Below, in pieces: positions 1-8,770 of a stretch of DNA of 64,000 nucleotides (position 1 is its first letter; every line of letters begins with the position of its first letter). Position numbers and translations under genes: made by a program. This stretch comes from Rhodospira trueperi (GTDB taxonomy: Bacteria > Pseudomonadota > Alphaproteobacteria > Rhodospirillales > Rhodospirillaceae). The notes beneath the pieces were generated by a model. That model was not told where the DNA came from. It saw only the letters and a list, made by a program, of their open reading frames with translations, and did no database searches. Where the stretch lies: positions 1 through 64,000 of the forward strand of contig NZ_FNAP01000015.1 in the NCBI RefSeq assembly GCF_900101965.1. Direction: 5' to 3'.

Positions 1-1
1 C

Positions 2-70
2 CTCGGCGCCCCTGTCGCCTCCCCCGTGCCGAACCTCGCCGAACTCGTCACAGCGCGCTGCCAAGCCTGA
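2..70 (+). CDS. C-terminal end of an unidentified gene
   Basis: The first 22 codons of the window are open in frame 2 and end at TGA (68-70), giving a tail that reads LGAPVASPVPNLAELV and then six more residues. The composition is protein-like, but the piece is too short to assign to a family. It would be the end of a gene that begins before the window. It may equally be chance, because short open frames are common at this GC content. Confidence 0.25.
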   Translation, partial: LGAPVASPVPNLAELVTARCQA

Positions 71-91
71 CCGCCCGCACTTCTGCCCCGG

Positions 92-274
92 TTACGATTT
101 GCCCAGCGTCGGCTCGAAGTCGTCGCGCAAGATGGTGCCTCCCCAAAACACATTGAACATCAACGAACTACGGAAAGGCCCCTCCACGCCCTTCCCAAGC
201 CTCTCGAAAAAATGATGTGCAGGCAAGAGGATAGCCTCTACATGGAGGCTTTCTTTTATCTTGCCTTTTCTCCA
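92..274 (-). pseudogene. C-terminal remnant of an unknown protein
   Basis: On the minus strand 60 codons stay open from just after an in-frame TAA (275-277) to a TAA at 92-94. The peptide looks like real protein (for example FFERLGKGVEGPF and later GTILRDDFEPTLGKS), but no start codon with a ribosome site is visible; the only internal ATG would leave about 22 residues. I read it as the 3' stub of a gene cut by rearrangement at the left part of the island. The family is not recognised. Confidence 0.3.
233..257 (+). terminator. Hairpin with T-tract, possible Rho-independent terminator
   Basis: The stem AGCCTC (233-238) pairs perfectly with GAGGCT (245-250) across a 6-nt loop and is followed by TTCTTTT (251-257). 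The shape fits an intrinsic terminator reading rightwards that would insulate the restriction operon from upstream transcription. The stem is short, so this is tentative. Confidence 0.4.
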
Positions 275-571
275 TTACCCTTCACATTCTACGATCTAAT
301 ACTCTCTTATCCGACTTGGCGATTTATAGGCAACCGCAGGAAATCGCGGCGGAAATGGCAGTCCTTGCCTTTTTGGATGCCTCAATCCGGAATGTGAGCG
401 CTGGTCTGACGGTTGCGGAGAACGCTGAATCCTCCGAATATGGCGCGCAAGGGTTGGCGGAAATCACGTCATGGGATGGCCTGCCTCCTGCATCGCCGCC
501 GGCCTCGACGCCCCTCCCCGTGTGGTGCATCGCTCCACGGGCGACCCACCGACTGGGGATGGCTGATCGGG

Positions 572-3025
572 ATGAACACGCGGGACCTCTCCGAACGCGA
601 CATCTGTACTCAGTTCATCACGCCGGCCCTGTATCATGCCGGCTGGGACGGGCCAACCCAGGTCCGCGAAGAGGTGAGCTTCACCAAGGGCCGCATCATC
701 GTGCGCGGCAAACTGGTGACGCGTGGGCAGGGCAAGCGCGCGGACTACATCCTGTCCTACAAGCCGAACATCCCCATCGCCGTCATCGAGGCGAAGGACA
801 ACACCCACAGCGTGGGCGATGGCATCCAGCAAGCGCTGGATTATGCCGAGACGCTGAACATCCCGTTCGCGTTCTCGTCCAACGGTGATGGGTTCGTCTT
901 TCACGACCGCACGGGCATGAGCTGCCAGCCAGAAGAAACCCTGCCCCTGGACGGCTTCCCGTCCCCCGCCGATCTCTGGGCGCGCTATCGGGCCTGGAAG
1001 GGCCTGGACGAACAGGCCGAATTGGTCGTGCTGCAGGACTACTACCCCGACAGCCCTGGCAAGAGCCCACGCTACTATCAGGTCAACGCGGTCAACGCGG
1101 CGGTCGAGGCCATCGCCAAGGGCCAGGACCGGGTGCTGCTCGTCATGGCCACGGGGACCGGCAAGACCTATACGGCGTTCCAGATCATTTGGCGCCTGTG
1201 GAAGGCGGGCCGGAAGAGGCGCATCCTGTTCCTGGCGGATCGAAACATGCTGATCGACCAGACCATGGTCAATGACTTCCGGCCCTTCGGCGGGGCCATG
1301 GCCAAGCTGTCAACCAATGCCCGAACCATCGAGAGGCCGGACGGAAGCAAGGAGGACCTGACCCTCGCCCTCGACCGCAAGCGACGGATCGATACCGCCT
1401 ACGAAGTCTACCTCGGTCTCTACCAGGCGATCACCGGCCCGGACGAGCGGCAGAAGCTGTTCCGCGACTTTTCGCCCGACTTCTTCGACCTGATCGTCAT
1501 CGACGAGTGCCACCGGGGCAGCGCCGCCGAGGATTCGGCGTGGCGCGAGATCCTGGAGTACTTTTCATCAGCCGCTCAGATTGGTCTGACGGCCACGCCC
1601 AAGGAAACGAGGTACGTCTCCAACATCGGCTATTTCGGGGATCCGGTCTTCTCCTACTCCCTGAAACAGGGCATCCGCGACGGATTCCTGGCCCCCTACA
1701 AGGTGGTGAAGGTCCACATCGACCGGGATGTCGAAGGATACCGTCCGGAAAAGGGGCAGCTCGACCGCGATGGCGACGAGGTCGAGGACCGCATCTACAA
1801 CACCAAGGATTTCGACCGCACGCTGGTCCTTGATGACCGAACCAAACTCGTCGCACGCAAGGTCACACAGTTCCTGAGGGAGAGCGGCGACCGCTATCAA
1901 AAGACCATCGTTTTCTGTGTTGACCAGGAACACGCCGCCCGCATGCGACAGGCCCTGGTCAACGAGAACGCCGATCTTGTCGCTGAAAATTCGCGCTATG
2001 TCATGCGGATCACCGGCAGCGATGCTGAGGGCCAAGCGCAACTCGGCAACTTCATGGATCCGGAATCGACTTGGCCGGTTCTTGTGACAACATCCCGCCT
2101 GCTCTCGACCGGAGTCGACGTGCAGACCTGCCGGTTGATCGTCCTCGACCGCGAGGTCGGCTCGATGACCGAGTTCAAGCAGATCGTCGGGCGCGGCACG
2201 CGGGTCCATGAAGACACCCGCAAATTCTATTTCACGCTCATGGACTTCAGGGGCGCGACCAGCCATTTCGCCGATCCGGACTTCGACGGCGAGCCGGTCC
2301 AGATCTACGAGCCGGACGACGACGATCCCATCGACCCGCCCGAGGCGCCGCCGACGGACGAGGACGGCGTGCCGCTGCCGGAGGACCCGGGCGACGACGA
2401 GACGATCATGGATCGCCCTGATCAGCCGGGGTTGCCGCTCAGGCCGCCAGACGGGCAGCAGAGGAAGGTTTATGTCGATGGGGTCGGCGCCACCATCGTG
2501 GCGGAGCGGATCGAATACCTTGACGAGAACGGCCGGCTGATCACCGAATCGCTGAAGGATTTTACCCGGAGGGCGTTGCGCAAGCGCTTCGCCAGCCTGG
2601 ACGATTTCCTGAGGCGATGGAACGCCGCCGACCGCAAGCGAGCCATCATCGACGAGTTGGAGGCCGAGGGCCTGCCCCTCGACCCGATCCTGGACGAACT
2701 GGGCAAGGACCTGGATCCCTTCGATCTGATCTGTCACGTCGCCTTTGACGCCAAGCCATTGACCCGGCGCGAGAGGGCCGAGACCGTCAGGAAGCGTGAC
2801 GTGTTCGCGAAGTACGGCGGCAAGGCCCGGGCCGTGCTCGACGCGCTGCTGGCGAAATATGCCGACGAGGGTGTACTGAACCTCGATGACGCCAACGTCC
2901 TCAAAATTCCGCCGCTGGACACGCTGGGGACACCCATCGAACTGGTCCGTACCTTCGGTGGTAAAGCCGGATACGATCAGGCTGTGCATGACTTGGAAGA
3001 AGCGATTTACCAAGAGATTGGTTAA
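572..3025 (+). CDS. hsdR: Type I restriction enzyme, R subunit (HsdR, EcoEI-like)
   Basis: This is the motor and nuclease subunit of a type I restriction-modification complex, which translocates and cuts unmodified DNA. The 817-residue protein has an N-terminal PD-(D/E)xK-type nuclease region (RADYILSYK then AVIEAKD, around residues 55-80). Its superfamily 2 helicase motifs are Walker A ATGTGKT (about 193-199), DECH (311-314), LTATP (about 339-343) and QIVGRGTRV (about 537-545). A C-terminal region follows that resembles the EcoEI R-subunit domain. The ATG at 572 is chosen because MNTRDLSERD matches the usual family start, although the frame is open back to 413. The length fits the short EcoEI-like (type IB) group rather than EcoKI. 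It heads an operon with strong coupling to the next gene. Confidence 0.93.
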   Translation: MNTRDLSERDICTQFITPALYHAGWDGPTQVREEVSFTKGRIIVRGKLVTRGQGKRADYILSYKPNIPIAVIEAKDNTHSVGDGIQQALDYAETLNIPFAFSSNGDGFVFHDRTGMSCQPEETLPLDGFPSPADLWARYRAWKGLDEQAELVVLQDYYPDSPGKSPRYYQVNAVNAAVEAIAKGQDRVLLVMATGTGKTYTAFQIIWRLWKAGRKRRILFLADRNMLIDQTMVNDFRPFGGAMAKLSTNARTIERPDGSKEDLTLALDRKRRIDTAYEVYLGLYQAITGPDERQKLFRDFSPDFFDLIVIDECHRGSAAEDSAWREILEYFSSAAQIGLTATPKETRYVSNIGYFGDPVFSYSLKQGIRDGFLAPYKVVKVHIDRDVEGYRPEKGQLDRDGDEVEDRIYNTKDFDRTLVLDDRTKLVARKVTQFLRESGDRYQKTIVFCVDQEHAARMRQALVNENADLVAENSRYVMRITGSDAEGQAQLGNFMDPESTWPVLVTTSRLLSTGVDVQTCRLIVLDREVGSMTEFKQIVGRGTRVHEDTRKFYFTLMDFRGATSHFADPDFDGEPVQIYEPDDDDPIDPPEAPPTDEDGVPLPEDPGDDETIMDRPDQPGLPLRPPDGQQRKVYVDGVGATIVAERIEYLDENGRLITESLKDFTRRALRKRFASLDDFLRRWNAADRKRAIIDELEAEGLPLDPILDELGKDLDPFDLICHVAFDAKPLTRRERAETVRKRDVFAKYGGKARAVLDALLAKYADEGVLNLDDANVLKIPPLDTLGTPIELVRTFGGKAGYDQAVHDLEEAIYQEIG

Positions 3026-3034
3026 GGAGGTACA

Positions 3035-3562
3035 ATGCCAAATTACCAAGGGCAGCTAGACGGGCTTTGCGGCCCCTACGCTATAGTCAATGCTTTCGAG
3101 CATTGTGGCATAGATGCGCACCAAAATATATTCGAAACTGCTTGCGGCGCAATTTCACAAAAAAGATGGCCAAATGTTTTATGGGAAGGAACAACAATTG
3201 GAGATCTAAAAAGAATGATAAAGCGTTGCCGAGAGCGCATTGATGGTGCAGAACAAATAAAAACACGCTATCCATTCAGCCGGAACCCTCCGAAGAATAA
3301 CAAAAAATATTGGGATAGATTTGACAATCTTTTCGAATCAAATGCCAATGTTCGGTGCATGATACTTGGACTGACTCGCCCTTCATATCACTGGATTGTA
3401 GCTTACTGCGGAGAAGGTACCCGCGTTAACTTTGTTGACACTGACCCAATGAAGCCTTTTCAACGAAAAAATCGCACAAGCCTGCATGCCGGTAGCCGGA
3501 ACGGCAACCCAAACAAATGGATCATCGAGCCAAGAGAGTTAATCTTGTTTGAAAGTGAGTAA
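3035..3562 (+). CDS. Putative papain/C39-fold cysteine peptidase in the R-M operon
   Basis: This 175-residue protein carries the signature of a C39/papain-like peptidase: Gln7, then Cys12 in LCGPYAIVNA, His119 in SYHWIVAY and Asp135 in FVDTD. Those residues form a plausible oxyanion-hole Gln plus Cys-His-Asp triad. A strong GGAGG ribosome site lies 4 nt before the ATG, right after the hsdR stop, and hsdM begins 3 nt after its stop, so it is co-transcribed. Its coding sequence is clearly more AT-rich than its neighbours, which points to separate acquisition. There is no signal peptide, so it should act in the cytoplasm. The substrate is unknown; cleavage of a phage or toxin protein, or control of the R-M complex, would be guesses. 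Confidence 0.6.
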   Translation: MPNYQGQLDGLCGPYAIVNAFEHCGIDAHQNIFETACGAISQKRWPNVLWEGTTIGDLKRMIKRCRERIDGAEQIKTRYPFSRNPPKNNKKYWDRFDNLFESNANVRCMILGLTRPSYHWIVAYCGEGTRVNFVDTDPMKPFQRKNRTSLHAGSRNGNPNKWIIEPRELILFESE

Positions 3563-3565
3563 AAG

Positions 3566-5014
3566 TTGATCGTCCGCACCCTCGTCAAATCCATCCAGGA
3601 CATCATGCGCCAGGACACCGGCGTCGATGGCGACGCCCAGCGCATCAGCCAGCTGTGCTGGATGTTCTTTCTGAAGATCATCGACGACCAGGACCAGGAA
3701 CTGGAACTGCTGAAGACCGACTTCCGCTCGCCCATTCCCGAACGCCTGCAATGGCGCGCCTGGGCGGCCGATCCGGAGGGCATCACGGGCGAGGCCCTTC
3801 TGACCTTCATCAACGCCGACCTGTTCCCCGCCCTGAAAAACATGGCACCCACGACACCCCGCGCCCGCACGGTCCGTGATGTGTTCGAGGATGCCTACAA
3901 CTACATGAAGTCCGGCCACCTGATGCGCCAGGTGATCAACAAGATCAACGGCATCGACTTCAACAACCTCAAGGAACGCCAGCACTTCGGCGACATTTAC
4001 GAGCAGATCCTGAACGACCTGCAATCGGCGGGCAACGCGGGCGAATACTATACGCCGCGTGCGGTGACCGGCTTCATGGTCCGGATGACCGACCCGCGCC
4101 CCGGCGAAACCCTGTTTGACCCGGCGTGCGGGACCGGCGGCTTCCTGACCTGTGCCATCCGCCACATGCGCGACCATCACGTCCGCAAGCCGCACGATGC
4201 CTGGATGCTGGAAAACGGCCTGCGCGCGGTGGAAAAGAAGCAGCTTCCGCACATGCTGGCGGTCACCAACATGCTGTTGCACAGCATCGAAGACCCGTCG
4301 TTCATCCGCCGCGACAACACGCTGGCGCGGCCCTATGTCTCCTGGTCCAAGGACGAGCGGGTGGACATCGTGCTGACCAACCCGCCCTTCGGCGGCAAGG
4401 AAGAGGATGGCATCGAGGCCAACTTCCCCCAGCACTTCCGCACCCGCGAGACCGCCGACCTGTTCCTGGCGTTGATCATCCGCCTGCTGAAACCGGGCGG
4501 CCGCGCCGCCGTCGTTCTGCCCGACGGCACGCTGTTCGGCGAGGGCGTCAAGACCCGCCTGAAGGAACATCTGATGACCGAATGCAACCTGCACACCATC
4601 GTGCGGTTGCCGAACTCGGTCTTCCGGCCTTACGCCTCCATCGGCACCAACCTGTTGTTCTTCGAGAAAGGCCGGCCCACCCGGGACATCTGGTTCTGGG
4701 AACACCGCGTGCCGGAGGGCCAGAAGGCCTACTCCATGACCAGACCCATCCGCCTGGAGCACCTGGACGACTGCGCCGCGTGGTGGGGCGGCCCGAAACG
4801 CGAGGGGCGCGTGGAGACCGAGCGCGCCTGGAGGGTCACGGCCGAGGAGGTCAAAGGCCGTGGCTACAACCTCGACATCAAGAACCCGCATACGGTGGCC
4901 GAGGACCACGGCGACCCGGAGACCCTGTTGGCCGACCTGACCGCCGCCGAAGCCGAGGTGGCCGCCCTGCGCGGCCAGATCAAGGCCGTCCTGGCGGAGG
5001 CGCTGACGCGATGA
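3566..5014 (+). CDS. hsdM: Type I R-M adenine methyltransferase, M subunit
   Basis: HsdM transfers methyl groups from S-adenosylmethionine to adenine in the target and is also needed for restriction. The 482-residue protein has the HsdM N-terminal helical domain (LVKSIQDIMRQDTGVDGDAQ), the AdoMet-binding motif FDPACGTGGF (about 183-192) and the catalytic N6-adenine motif NPPFGG (about 272-277). The start chosen is TTG at 3566, because the family-typical LVKSIQDIM follows at once; the first in-frame ATG (3605) would cut this conserved helix. It lies 3 nt after the peptidase gene and before the toxin-antitoxin pair. Confidence 0.93.
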   Translation: MIVRTLVKSIQDIMRQDTGVDGDAQRISQLCWMFFLKIIDDQDQELELLKTDFRSPIPERLQWRAWAADPEGITGEALLTFINADLFPALKNMAPTTPRARTVRDVFEDAYNYMKSGHLMRQVINKINGIDFNNLKERQHFGDIYEQILNDLQSAGNAGEYYTPRAVTGFMVRMTDPRPGETLFDPACGTGGFLTCAIRHMRDHHVRKPHDAWMLENGLRAVEKKQLPHMLAVTNMLLHSIEDPSFIRRDNTLARPYVSWSKDERVDIVLTNPPFGGKEEDGIEANFPQHFRTRETADLFLALIIRLLKPGGRAAVVLPDGTLFGEGVKTRLKEHLMTECNLHTIVRLPNSVFRPYASIGTNLLFFEKGRPTRDIWFWEHRVPEGQKAYSMTRPIRLEHLDDCAAWWGGPKREGRVETERAWRVTAEEVKGRGYNLDIKNPHTVAEDHGDPETLLADLTAAEAEVAALRGQIKAVLAEALTR

Positions 5015-5055
5015 GCGCGATCGGGTAACGTGGACCAGGATTTGCGGAGACACCC

Positions 5056-5370
5056 ATGCATCCAGACCTTGCCGTGAAACAGTCCGAGATCCGGGACCTC
5101 TGCCGCCGGTACGGGGTGACGCGGCTGGAGGTGTTCGGCTCCGCCGCGCGCGGCGAGGGCTTCCAGCCGGGCCGCAGCGACGCGGATTTCCTGGTGACCT
5201 TCGCGCCGGATCGACGCGATGATCTCGCCGCCTTCGCCGACCTGAAGGACGCACTGGAAGCGATGCTGGGCCGCCCCGTGGATCTGGTCGAGCGCGAGGC
5301 TGTGGAATCGAGCCGCAATTTCATCCGCCGCCGAAGCATCCTGGCCGACGCCGAGCGGATCCATGGCTGA
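5056..5370 (+). CDS. mntA: MntA-type nucleotidyltransferase antitoxin
   Basis: This is a minimal nucleotidyltransferase of 104 residues. It has VFGSAARGEG (G28, S29) and the metal-binding acidic pair SDADF (D42, D44). In characterised MntA-HepT systems this enzyme adds AMP to a tyrosine of HepT and silences the toxin. The downstream HepT-like gene overlaps it by 8 bp, the usual arrangement. The spacing between GS and the first Asp is two residues longer than in most relatives. It sits inside the restriction operon, between hsdM and hsdS. Confidence 0.85.
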   Translation: MHPDLAVKQSEIRDLCRRYGVTRLEVFGSAARGEGFQPGRSDADFLVTFAPDRRDDLAAFADLKDALEAMLGRPVDLVEREAVESSRNFIRRRSILADAERIHG

Positions 5371-5734
5371 CCCGATCCCGAACCGCGACGCGGCCCTGTT
5401 GCTGGACATGCTGCTGGCCGCGCGCGATGCGGTCGGGTTCGTGGGCGACCTTGACGAGGCGGACTTCGCGGCCAGCCGGCTGCACCAGAACGCCGTCATC
5501 CGCTCCCTGGAAGTGATCGGGGAGGCTGCTGGCAAGGTCTCCACGGAAACCCGCGCCACGCTAACCGATGTTCCGTGGCGCGAGATCATCGGCATGCGCC
5601 ATCGCCTGATCCATGGCTATGCCGAGGTCCGGATCGACCTCGTCTGGCGCGTTGCCACGGAACGCCTTGCGCCCCTGATCGCGGTCATCGAACCCCTGAT
5701 TCCGCCTCCGCCAGAGGACGGTGCGACGACATGA
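5363..5734 (+). CDS. hepT: HepT-type RNase toxin
   Basis: This all-helical 123-residue protein has the HEPN RNase motif Rx4HxY: R79, H84 and Y86 in RHRLIHGY. That Tyr is the residue AMPylated by MntA in studied pairs. The ATG at 5363 lies within the end of mntA, so translation is coupled. The stop overlaps the hsdS ATG (ATGA at 5731), which ties the toxin-antitoxin pair to the specificity subunit. The pair may stabilise the island or act as a second layer if restriction fails; both are inference. Confidence 0.85.
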   Translation: MADPIPNRDAALLLDMLLAARDAVGFVGDLDEADFAASRLHQNAVIRSLEVIGEAAGKVSTETRATLTDVPWREIIGMRHRLIHGYAEVRIDLVWRVATERLAPLIAVIEPLIPPPPEDGATT

Positions 5735-7467
5735 ACGCCGACCGTCTGTTGACGCTCTATGATCGGGTGGCCGACGCGCCGGACGCGGTCGCACGCCTGC
5801 GGCGGCTGGTGCTGGACCTCGCCGTCCGGGGCAAACTGGTGGAGCAGGATCCGAATGACGAGCCGGCATCGGAGTTGCTGAAGCGGATCGCAGCGGAGAA
5901 AGCCCGGCTGGTCAAGGCGGGCGCGCTGAAGGCCGAACGCAAACCCAAAGAACCATCTGCGCCTTTAGAGTTGTTCGATTTACCGATTGGATGGGCATGG
6001 ACCAACCTTCAATCCATTTGCCTTTCAATAAGCGACGGCGACCATCAGCCGCCACCAAAGTCAGAGAACGGCGTGCCTTTCCTCGTCATCAGTGACGTGA
6101 GAACCAAGACAATTAACTATGATGCTGCGCGGAAAGTGCCGCAGGAATACTTCGACGGACTTGACCCGATCCGCAAACCTCAGTCGCGTGATCTGCTCTA
6201 TACCCTTGTTGGATCGTTTGGAATTCCGGTGCCAATTCGAAGCGATGAGCCGTTTTGCATTCAGAGACACATCGGCATTCTGCGACCGACAAAGCAGGTC
6301 GATGTGGAGGTCCTCGCCATCTTCTTGGAAAGCGAGTTCGCCTTTCGGCAGGCTGAAGCAGCCGCCACCGGAATTGCTCAAAAGACGGTCCCACTTGCCG
6401 GTCTTCGCGCAATGGCGCTCCCCCTCCCGCCCGTGGCCGAGCAACGGCGGATCGTGGCCAAGGTGGACGAGCTGATGACGCTGCTGGACCGGCTGGAGGC
6501 CGCGCGATCCTCCCGCGAGGCCACCCGAGACCGCCTGACCGCCGCCACCCTCGCCCGCCTGACCGCGCCGGAAATGGACGCTGAGGCCCTCGCCGACCAT
6601 GCCCGCTTCGCCCTCGACGCGCTGCCCGCCCTGACCACCCGCGCCGACCAGATCAAACCCCTCCGCCAGAGCATTCTCAATCTTGCCGTTCGGGGCAAGC
6701 TGATGCCCCAGGACCCGACCGACGAACCGGCATCGGAGTTGCTGAAGCGGATCGACGCCGAAAGAATGCGACTGCTCATGGCGAGGTTGGTCCCTCGTCA
6801 AAAGGCGCCTTCAACTGATTCTGAACGCGAATTTGCGCCGTTGCCTATTGGCTGGAACAGTGTCGCGCTTGGCGATGTGATCAATTTCGTGACGAGCGGT
6901 TCGCGCGGATGGGCAGAGTATTACTCCGACTCCGGGCCGTATTTCATTCGGGCGCAAAACATTCGATTCGGGCGCTTGCTCCTCGATGATCTCGCCCACG
7001 TGGAACCGCCTTCGAACAGCGAGGGTAGCCGAACACAGGTTGCACGGGGCGACCTCCTAATCGTCATCACAGGAGCCGGCGTCACGAATCCGGCGGTTCT
7101 CGAAAAGGATATTGGCGAAGCCTACGTGAGCCAGCATGTCGGTTTAGTTCGCCCCACTGATCCGGCAATCTCCGAGTGGCTGCTTCTTTGCCTTCTGGCG
7201 GATTGTGGTGCTAGGCGTGAATTGGTTGAGCGCGCCTATGGTGCCGGACGACCAGGACTGAATTTGGACAACATTCGCTCGTTAACTATCCCCCTCCCAC
7301 CCCTCGCCGAACAACACCGCATCGTGGCGAAGGTCGAAGCCCTCATGGCCCTCTGCGACCGGCTGGAGGCCGCGTTGACCGATGCCGACACCGCCCGCGC
7401 CCGCCTGCTTGATGCCCTGATCCATGAGGCCCTGGAGCCCGAAGCGGAACAGGAGGTAGCGGCATGA
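5731..7467 (+). CDS. hsdS: Type I R-M specificity subunit with two target-recognition domains
   Basis: HsdS reads the two halves of the DNA target and anchors HsdM and HsdR. The 578-residue protein shows the classic duplicated plan: conserved segment (LDLAVRGKLVEQDP), TRD1, then PLPPVAEQRRIVAKVDEL; then the repeated conserved segment (LNLAVRGKLMPQDP), TRD2, and PLPPLAEQHRIVAKVEAL. The ATG at 5731 overlaps the hepT stop and gives the normal N-terminus; longer upstream frames are not conserved. TRD DNA is less GC-rich than the conserved segments, as expected for swapped recognition modules. The next gene overlaps by 4 bp. Confidence 0.93.
   Translation: MNADRLLTLYDRVADAPDAVARLRRLVLDLAVRGKLVEQDPNDEPASELLKRIAAEKARLVKAGALKAERKPKEPSAPLELFDLPIGWAWTNLQSICLSISDGDHQPPPKSENGVPFLVISDVRTKTINYDAARKVPQEYFDGLDPIRKPQSRDLLYTLVGSFGIPVPIRSDEPFCIQRHIGILRPTKQVDVEVLAIFLESEFAFRQAEAAATGIAQKTVPLAGLRAMALPLPPVAEQRRIVAKVDELMTLLDRLEAARSSREATRDRLTAATLARLTAPEMDAEALADHARFALDALPALTTRADQIKPLRQSILNLAVRGKLMPQDPTDEPASELLKRIDAERMRLLMARLVPRQKAPSTDSEREFAPLPIGWNSVALGDVINFVTSGSRGWAEYYSDSGPYFIRAQNIRFGRLLLDDLAHVEPPSNSEGSRTQVARGDLLIVITGAGVTNPAVLEKDIGEAYVSQHVGLVRPTDPAISEWLLLCLLADCGARRELVERAYGAGRPGLNLDNIRSLTIPLPPLAEQHRIVAKVEALMALCDRLEAALTDADTARARLLDALIHEALEPEAEQEVAA
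5863..5890 (+). repeat. 28-bp exact repeat in hsdS, copy 1
   Basis: This 28-bp stretch encodes PASELLKRI in the first conserved segment of HsdS and is identical to 6727-6754. The second copy lies 864 bp away, in the same frame (864 is divisible by 3). Recombination between them would remove TRD1 cleanly in frame. Confidence 0.8.
6727..6754 (+). repeat. 28-bp exact repeat in hsdS, copy 2
   Basis: This is the second copy of the 28-bp segment, in the central conserved region of HsdS. It is part of a longer, less exact repeat that includes the LAVRGKL segment just upstream. Confidence 0.8.
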
Positions 7468-8681
7468 TGGTCCGGCTGGTCGATGCAGGGTGGGGTATGG
7501 AATTGACCGATGCCCTGCGCGCGGACGCCAACGCGCTTCGGATCATCTGCCCGTTCATCAAGGCGGGCGCCCTGGAACGCCTGCTACGCCTGAAGCCCGC
7601 CCGGATTCAGGTCATCACCCGCTTCAACCTTGCCGACTTCGCCGAGGGCGTCAGCGATGTCCCCGCGCTTCGGATATTGCTCGATGCCGGGGCGCGGGTC
7701 CGGGGCATCCGCAACCTTCACGCCAAGCTGTACCTGTTCGGGGCCAGCCGGGCGATCATCACCTCGGCCAACCTCACCAAGGCGGCGCTCGACAGCAACC
7801 ACGAATTCGGGGTGGTCGCCAAGGATGCGGCCGTCATTGGCGCCTGCCGCGCCTATTTCGATGACCTTTGGCAGCGCGGCGGAGACGACCTCACGGCCTC
7901 GCAGGTCGACTCCTGGACGGAAATCGTCAACCGCTATAATGCCCTCGGTGGTCGTCAGAGCAACCAAACACCCCTTGAGGACTTCGGGGCCCATGCAAGC
8001 GTCGATCCGGCGTTGCCCGTTCAGGTTCCGACGGGGGCCCCCGGCGTGCCTTTGCCGCCGGCGGTCGCTGACGCGCCCCAGGCCTTCGTCAAGTTTCTGG
8101 GAGAAGGCAACGATCGCAAGCCGCTTAACATTACCACCATTTCCGAGATCGAGCGCGCTGGTTGTCACTGGGCTGTCGCCTATCCAGCCAACAGGCGGCC
8201 AAGCGGGGTTCAGGACGATGCGGTCATCTTCATTGCACGGCTGACCCGTGACCCGAACGACATTCGCATTTTTGGCCGCGCCATCGGCATGAAATACCAA
8301 CCCGGACGGGACGACGCGACACCGGACGACATTGCTCGCCGAGCGTGGAAAGAGAAATGGCCGCGATATATCCGGGTTCATCATGCCGAGTTCGTCGCAG
8401 GGACGATGGCGAACGGCGTGTCCCTGAACGCACTGATGGACACGCTGGGCGCGGACTCGTTCGCGCCAACCCAGCGCAATGCGGCGCGCGGGGACGGGAA
8501 CACCAACCCCCGCAAAGCATATCTGCAACAGGCGGCCGTCGAGCTATCGAAGGAAGGACGCTCCTGGCTGGCTGAACGGCTTCAGGCCGCGTTCGACGAA
8601 CATGGCGTGGTTCCCCGGGATACGCTCGATCCGTTGGACTGGCCGATGCTGCCGGATGTGACGCCAGAGGGCGGTGGCTGA
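7464..8681 (+). CDS. PLD-fold nuclease-like protein, R-M accessory
   Basis: This 405-residue protein has an N-terminal phospholipase D-like fold: NLHAKLYLFG with H86 and K88 of the HxK motif, followed by IITSANLT with the usual conserved Asn, and SNHEFGVV. Only one HxK motif is visible, so activity would need a dimer, as in Nuc or BfiI-type enzymes. The C-terminal half (from about 190) is not recognised. It overlaps hsdS by 4 bp (ATGA) and closes the operon. A nuclease or DNA-end-processing role in defence is inferred from the fold and context. Confidence 0.7.
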   Translation: MMVRLVDAGWGMELTDALRADANALRIICPFIKAGALERLLRLKPARIQVITRFNLADFAEGVSDVPALRILLDAGARVRGIRNLHAKLYLFGASRAIITSANLTKAALDSNHEFGVVAKDAAVIGACRAYFDDLWQRGGDDLTASQVDSWTEIVNRYNALGGRQSNQTPLEDFGAHASVDPALPVQVPTGAPGVPLPPAVADAPQAFVKFLGEGNDRKPLNITTISEIERAGCHWAVAYPANRRPSGVQDDAVIFIARLTRDPNDIRIFGRAIGMKYQPGRDDATPDDIARRAWKEKWPRYIRVHHAEFVAGTMANGVSLNALMDTLGADSFAPTQRNAARGDGNTNPRKAYLQQAAVELSKEGRSWLAERLQAAFDEHGVVPRDTLDPLDWPMLPDVTPEGGG

Positions 8682-8683
8682 GC

Positions 8684-8770
8684 ATGGGCGTTTACATTGT
8701 TCGTGATCGTGGTTTCGGCCCCCGCGCCCGATTCCAAGGCAGCAGCATCACCGCGCCTCCGCCAGCATGA
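8684..8770 (+). pseudogene. Truncated 5' end of a further operon gene
   Basis: An ATG two bases after the PLD-gene stop opens a 28-codon frame (MGVYIVRDRGFGPRARFQGS...) that ends inside the 3' end of the convergent integrase gene. The tight spacing suggests the start of another operon gene whose body was lost when the island edge was rearranged. It may also be chance. Confidence 0.3.

Noticed and set aside
316-571. Possible small gene (TTG start at 316) before hsdR
   Set aside because: It runs on into hsdR in another frame and turns into low-complexity sequence; no family or ribosome site supports it.
1568-3049. 493-codon open frame on the minus strand opposite hsdR
   Set aside because: It mirrors hsdR codon phase at high GC, shows no domain, and hsdR has all its helicase motifs on the plus strand.
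3539-5254. 571-codon open frame on the minus strand opposite hsdM
   Set aside because: It is antisense to an intact methyltransferase, with low-complexity charged sequence, no ribosome site and no recognisable motif.
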